DNA from: an uncultured Bacilli bacterium
GTDB lineage: Bacteria; Bacillota_I; Bacilli_A; RF39; UBA660
Length of the DNA: 7,249 bases
Assembly: GCA_947631365.1 (NCBI GenBank)
Contig: CANRLB010000054.1
Span: 1 to 7,249 of the forward strand
Direction of reading: 5' to 3'
Shown here: one piece after another, positions 5,835 through 7,249 of the stretch
How positions within the stretch are numbered: the first letter of the stretch is position 1
Layout of the letters: every line of letters starts with the position of its first letter
Program-made: the position numbers and the translations under genes
The notes under the pieces: model-generated
Seen by the model: the letters and a program-made list of their open reading frames with translations, nothing else
What the model was told of the DNA's origin: nothing
Databases searched by the model: none

Positions 5835-7214
5835 AATTTTTTCTTTACTTTGTTTTTTAGCAGTCTCTTTCTTTGACTCTTCTTTTTTCTTCTTATTACT
5901 TTTAACTTCTTGAGCTTTTTCTTCTTTTATATCTTGCTCTTTCTTTATTTTCTTTAATTTACTTAATTTACATAACAATGTAATAACACAAATAATTGCC
6001 AAGAATAAACAAGCTGCAAATGCTATAATTATATATAAATATAAATTATTTAATTTATTAGCTTCATTTAATAAACTTTCATCATATAAACTAAAAGTTT
6101 TATTAATACTATCATAGTTATAAAAATTTTTTTCTCCAGTTAAAACATTTATACCATAAACAATATAATTTTTAGAATTATCATTAACTTTAAAAACATT
6201 ATAATTAACCCCATCGATATTTGTAGTATATTTTTCTAAACCATTTAAATTATTATCATAATCTAAAATAACTATTTTTAAACTAGTTCCAATAACTTCA
6301 TTATATTTAACATAATTATTATTCTTATATATATAGTTTTCTATTGTTCCATCACTTAATTTTAAACCCACTAAATCATAATTTAAAGCTTCATTATAAC
6401 AAGCAGGAATAGAAATATCATTTATAGAAATATCTTTTTCTGTAAATGATTCAGGACATTCATAGTTTTCTCTTAACTTAACAACTGTATATTCTTTATC
6501 ACCTATATTAACATTAATTGGATTTTGATCAATAACATTAACAGATAAAGTATAAGTTCTTTCACTACCATTTTCCGCTCTAACAATGACTTTAATTATA
6601 TTCGTACCAGCCGTAACTTTTACTTCCCCATCACCACTAATACTAGCTTTACTATCATTGGGAGTAGCATTTATTTTAATGGTATTAGTTCCTTCTTTAA
6701 CATTAATATTATATTCTAAAACATCTTTTTGAAATTCTTTATCTAATTCATAACCTTCAATACTTAATTTTTTTAAATAATTATCTTTGGAATAACTAGC
6801 TTCAAGTTCTTCTTGCGTAATAATTTGAATTTTTTTCTCATTAGTTGTTAACTTAATTTCTTCTAAATTAGAATAAGCATAAGCTTCATAGCCTTTCATC
6901 GATATTGTTGTAGTACCTTTTTTTAATGTTTGAAATTTAAAAGTATATTTTTTGGATGTAATCGGACTAGGTACCGATGCTGCCATAACTGTTCCACCAG
7001 CTTCAGCTGAAGATGAAGTTAACTTTAAATAATTTTTATCATAATTTAAATTTAATTCCCAACTACCAATATCACTACCACTTAGAGTAACTGTTACTGT
7101 AACTTTATTACCAACTACTACAGTATTAGTACTACTAATAGTTATTTTACCACTAGAGGCATTTACCAATATTGGTAAAAATAATAATGTTATAAATAAT
7201 ACTATTTTTTTCAT
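5826..7214 (-). CDS. Secreted, membrane-anchored protein with cohesin-like and cadherin-like beta-sandwich domains
   Basis: A 462-residue surface protein of unknown function. A signal peptide (1-19, probable cleavage after VNA) is followed by a cohesin-like all-beta domain (about 22-133, with GSWELNLNYDKNYLKL near 50-65). Next comes a cadherin-like beta-sandwich (PF12733 type, about 141-228, with LKKLSIEGYEL at 148-157 and ENGSERTYTLSV near 214-225). A beta-rich region follows (about 235-380) that appears to hold two copies of one module, plus a Cys pair (C253, C272). A membrane span lies near 391-415, and a Lys/Glu-rich cytoplasmic tail of nearly 50 residues ends the protein. It has no LPXTG sorting signal, so the C-terminal helix is the anchor. 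The start is fixed by AAGGAG, 9 nt before the ATG. A short hairpin terminator at the stop suggests its own transcript. A role in adhesion or envelope architecture is plausible, but no catalytic motif is visible and the link to the downstream genes may be only positional. Confidence 0.85.
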   Translation of the reverse strand: MKKIVLFITLLFLPILVNASSGKITISSTNTVVVGNKVTVTVTLSGSDIGSWELNLNYDKNYLKLTSSSAEAGGTVMAASVPSPITSKKYTFKFQTLKKGTTTISMKGYEAYAYSNLEEIKLTTNEKKIQIITQEELEASYSKDNYLKKLSIEGYELDKEFQKDVLEYNINVKEGTNTIKINATPNDSKASISGDGEVKVTAGTNIIKVIVRAENGSERTYTLSVNVIDQNPINVNIGDKEYTVVKLRENYECPESFTEKDISINDISIPACYNEALNYDLVGLKLSDGTIENYIYKNNNYVKYNEVIGTSLKIVILDYDNNLNGLEKYTTNIDGVNYNVFKVNDNSKNYIVYGINVLTGEKNFYNYDSINKTFSLYDESLLNEANKLNNLYLYIIIAFAACLFLAIICVITLLCKLSKLKKIKKEQDIKEEKAQEVKSNKKKKEESKKETAKKQSKEKIEE

Positions 7215-7249
7215 TTAACAAATCTCCTTAATATTCTATCGTATAAGTT

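Noticed and set aside
7233..7238. TAGAAT on the minus strand as a -10 box for the cohesin/cadherin-like gene
   Set aside because: Its -35 region would fall beyond the window edge, so the promoter cannot be assessed.
1..7249. CRISPR arrays, tRNA or rRNA genes, insertion sequences, riboswitches
   Set aside because: I saw no regularly spaced repeats, no tRNA-like or rRNA-like sequence, no transposase and no long structured leader. All gaps are about 120 bp or less.

Overview
The window looks like chromosome from a very AT-rich, wall-bearing, low-GC Gram-positive-type bacterium. By eye about a quarter of the bases are G+C. Lys, Asn, Ile and Phe codons dominate, AAGGAG-type ribosome sites are present, and the envelope genes resemble those of Bacilli. 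An uncultured gut Bacilli/Erysipelotrichia-like lineage is a reasonable guess, but the sequence alone does not prove it. TGA works as a stop here (two genes end in it), so this is not a Mycoplasma-type code even though the base composition resembles one.

All six genes I support lie on the minus strand, so transcription runs from high to low coordinates. In that order they are: (1) 7214-5826, a secreted, membrane-anchored protein with a cohesin-like domain, a cadherin-like beta-sandwich and a charged cytoplasmic tail; (2) 5776-4736, a WecA/TagO-type polyprenyl-phosphate sugar-1-phosphate transferase; (3) 4618-3173, a CpsA-type LytR-CpsA-Psr (LCP) glycopolymer ligase; (4) 3056-1995, an integral-membrane acyltransferase of the acyltransferase-3 family; (5) 1934-1632, a 100-residue three-span membrane protein of unknown function; (6) 1624-89, an MdoB/OpgB-like phosphoglycerol transferase of the LTA-synthase/sulfatase fold.

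The genes form an envelope-glycopolymer neighbourhood. The WecA-type enzyme would start a lipid-linked polymer, the LCP protein would move the finished polymer to peptidoglycan, and the acyltransferase and MdoB-like enzyme could decorate a polymer or glycolipid with acyl and phosphoglycerol groups. No polymerase, flippase or glycosyltransferase lies in the window, so the polymer itself cannot be identified.

The intergenic gaps (about 40-120 bp) hold readable control signals. I find candidate promoters before genes 2, 3, 4 and 5 and terminator-like hairpins after genes 1, 2, 3 and 6. This suggests mostly single-gene units, with genes 5 and 6 co-transcribed and separated by only 7 bp. Two terminators (genes 1 and 6) have the stop codon inside the hairpin, and the predicted leaders are very short. 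There are no RNA genes, CRISPR arrays or mobile elements. No gene-free stretch exceeds 300 bases. Bases 1-67, at the left edge, are AT-rich and non-coding.
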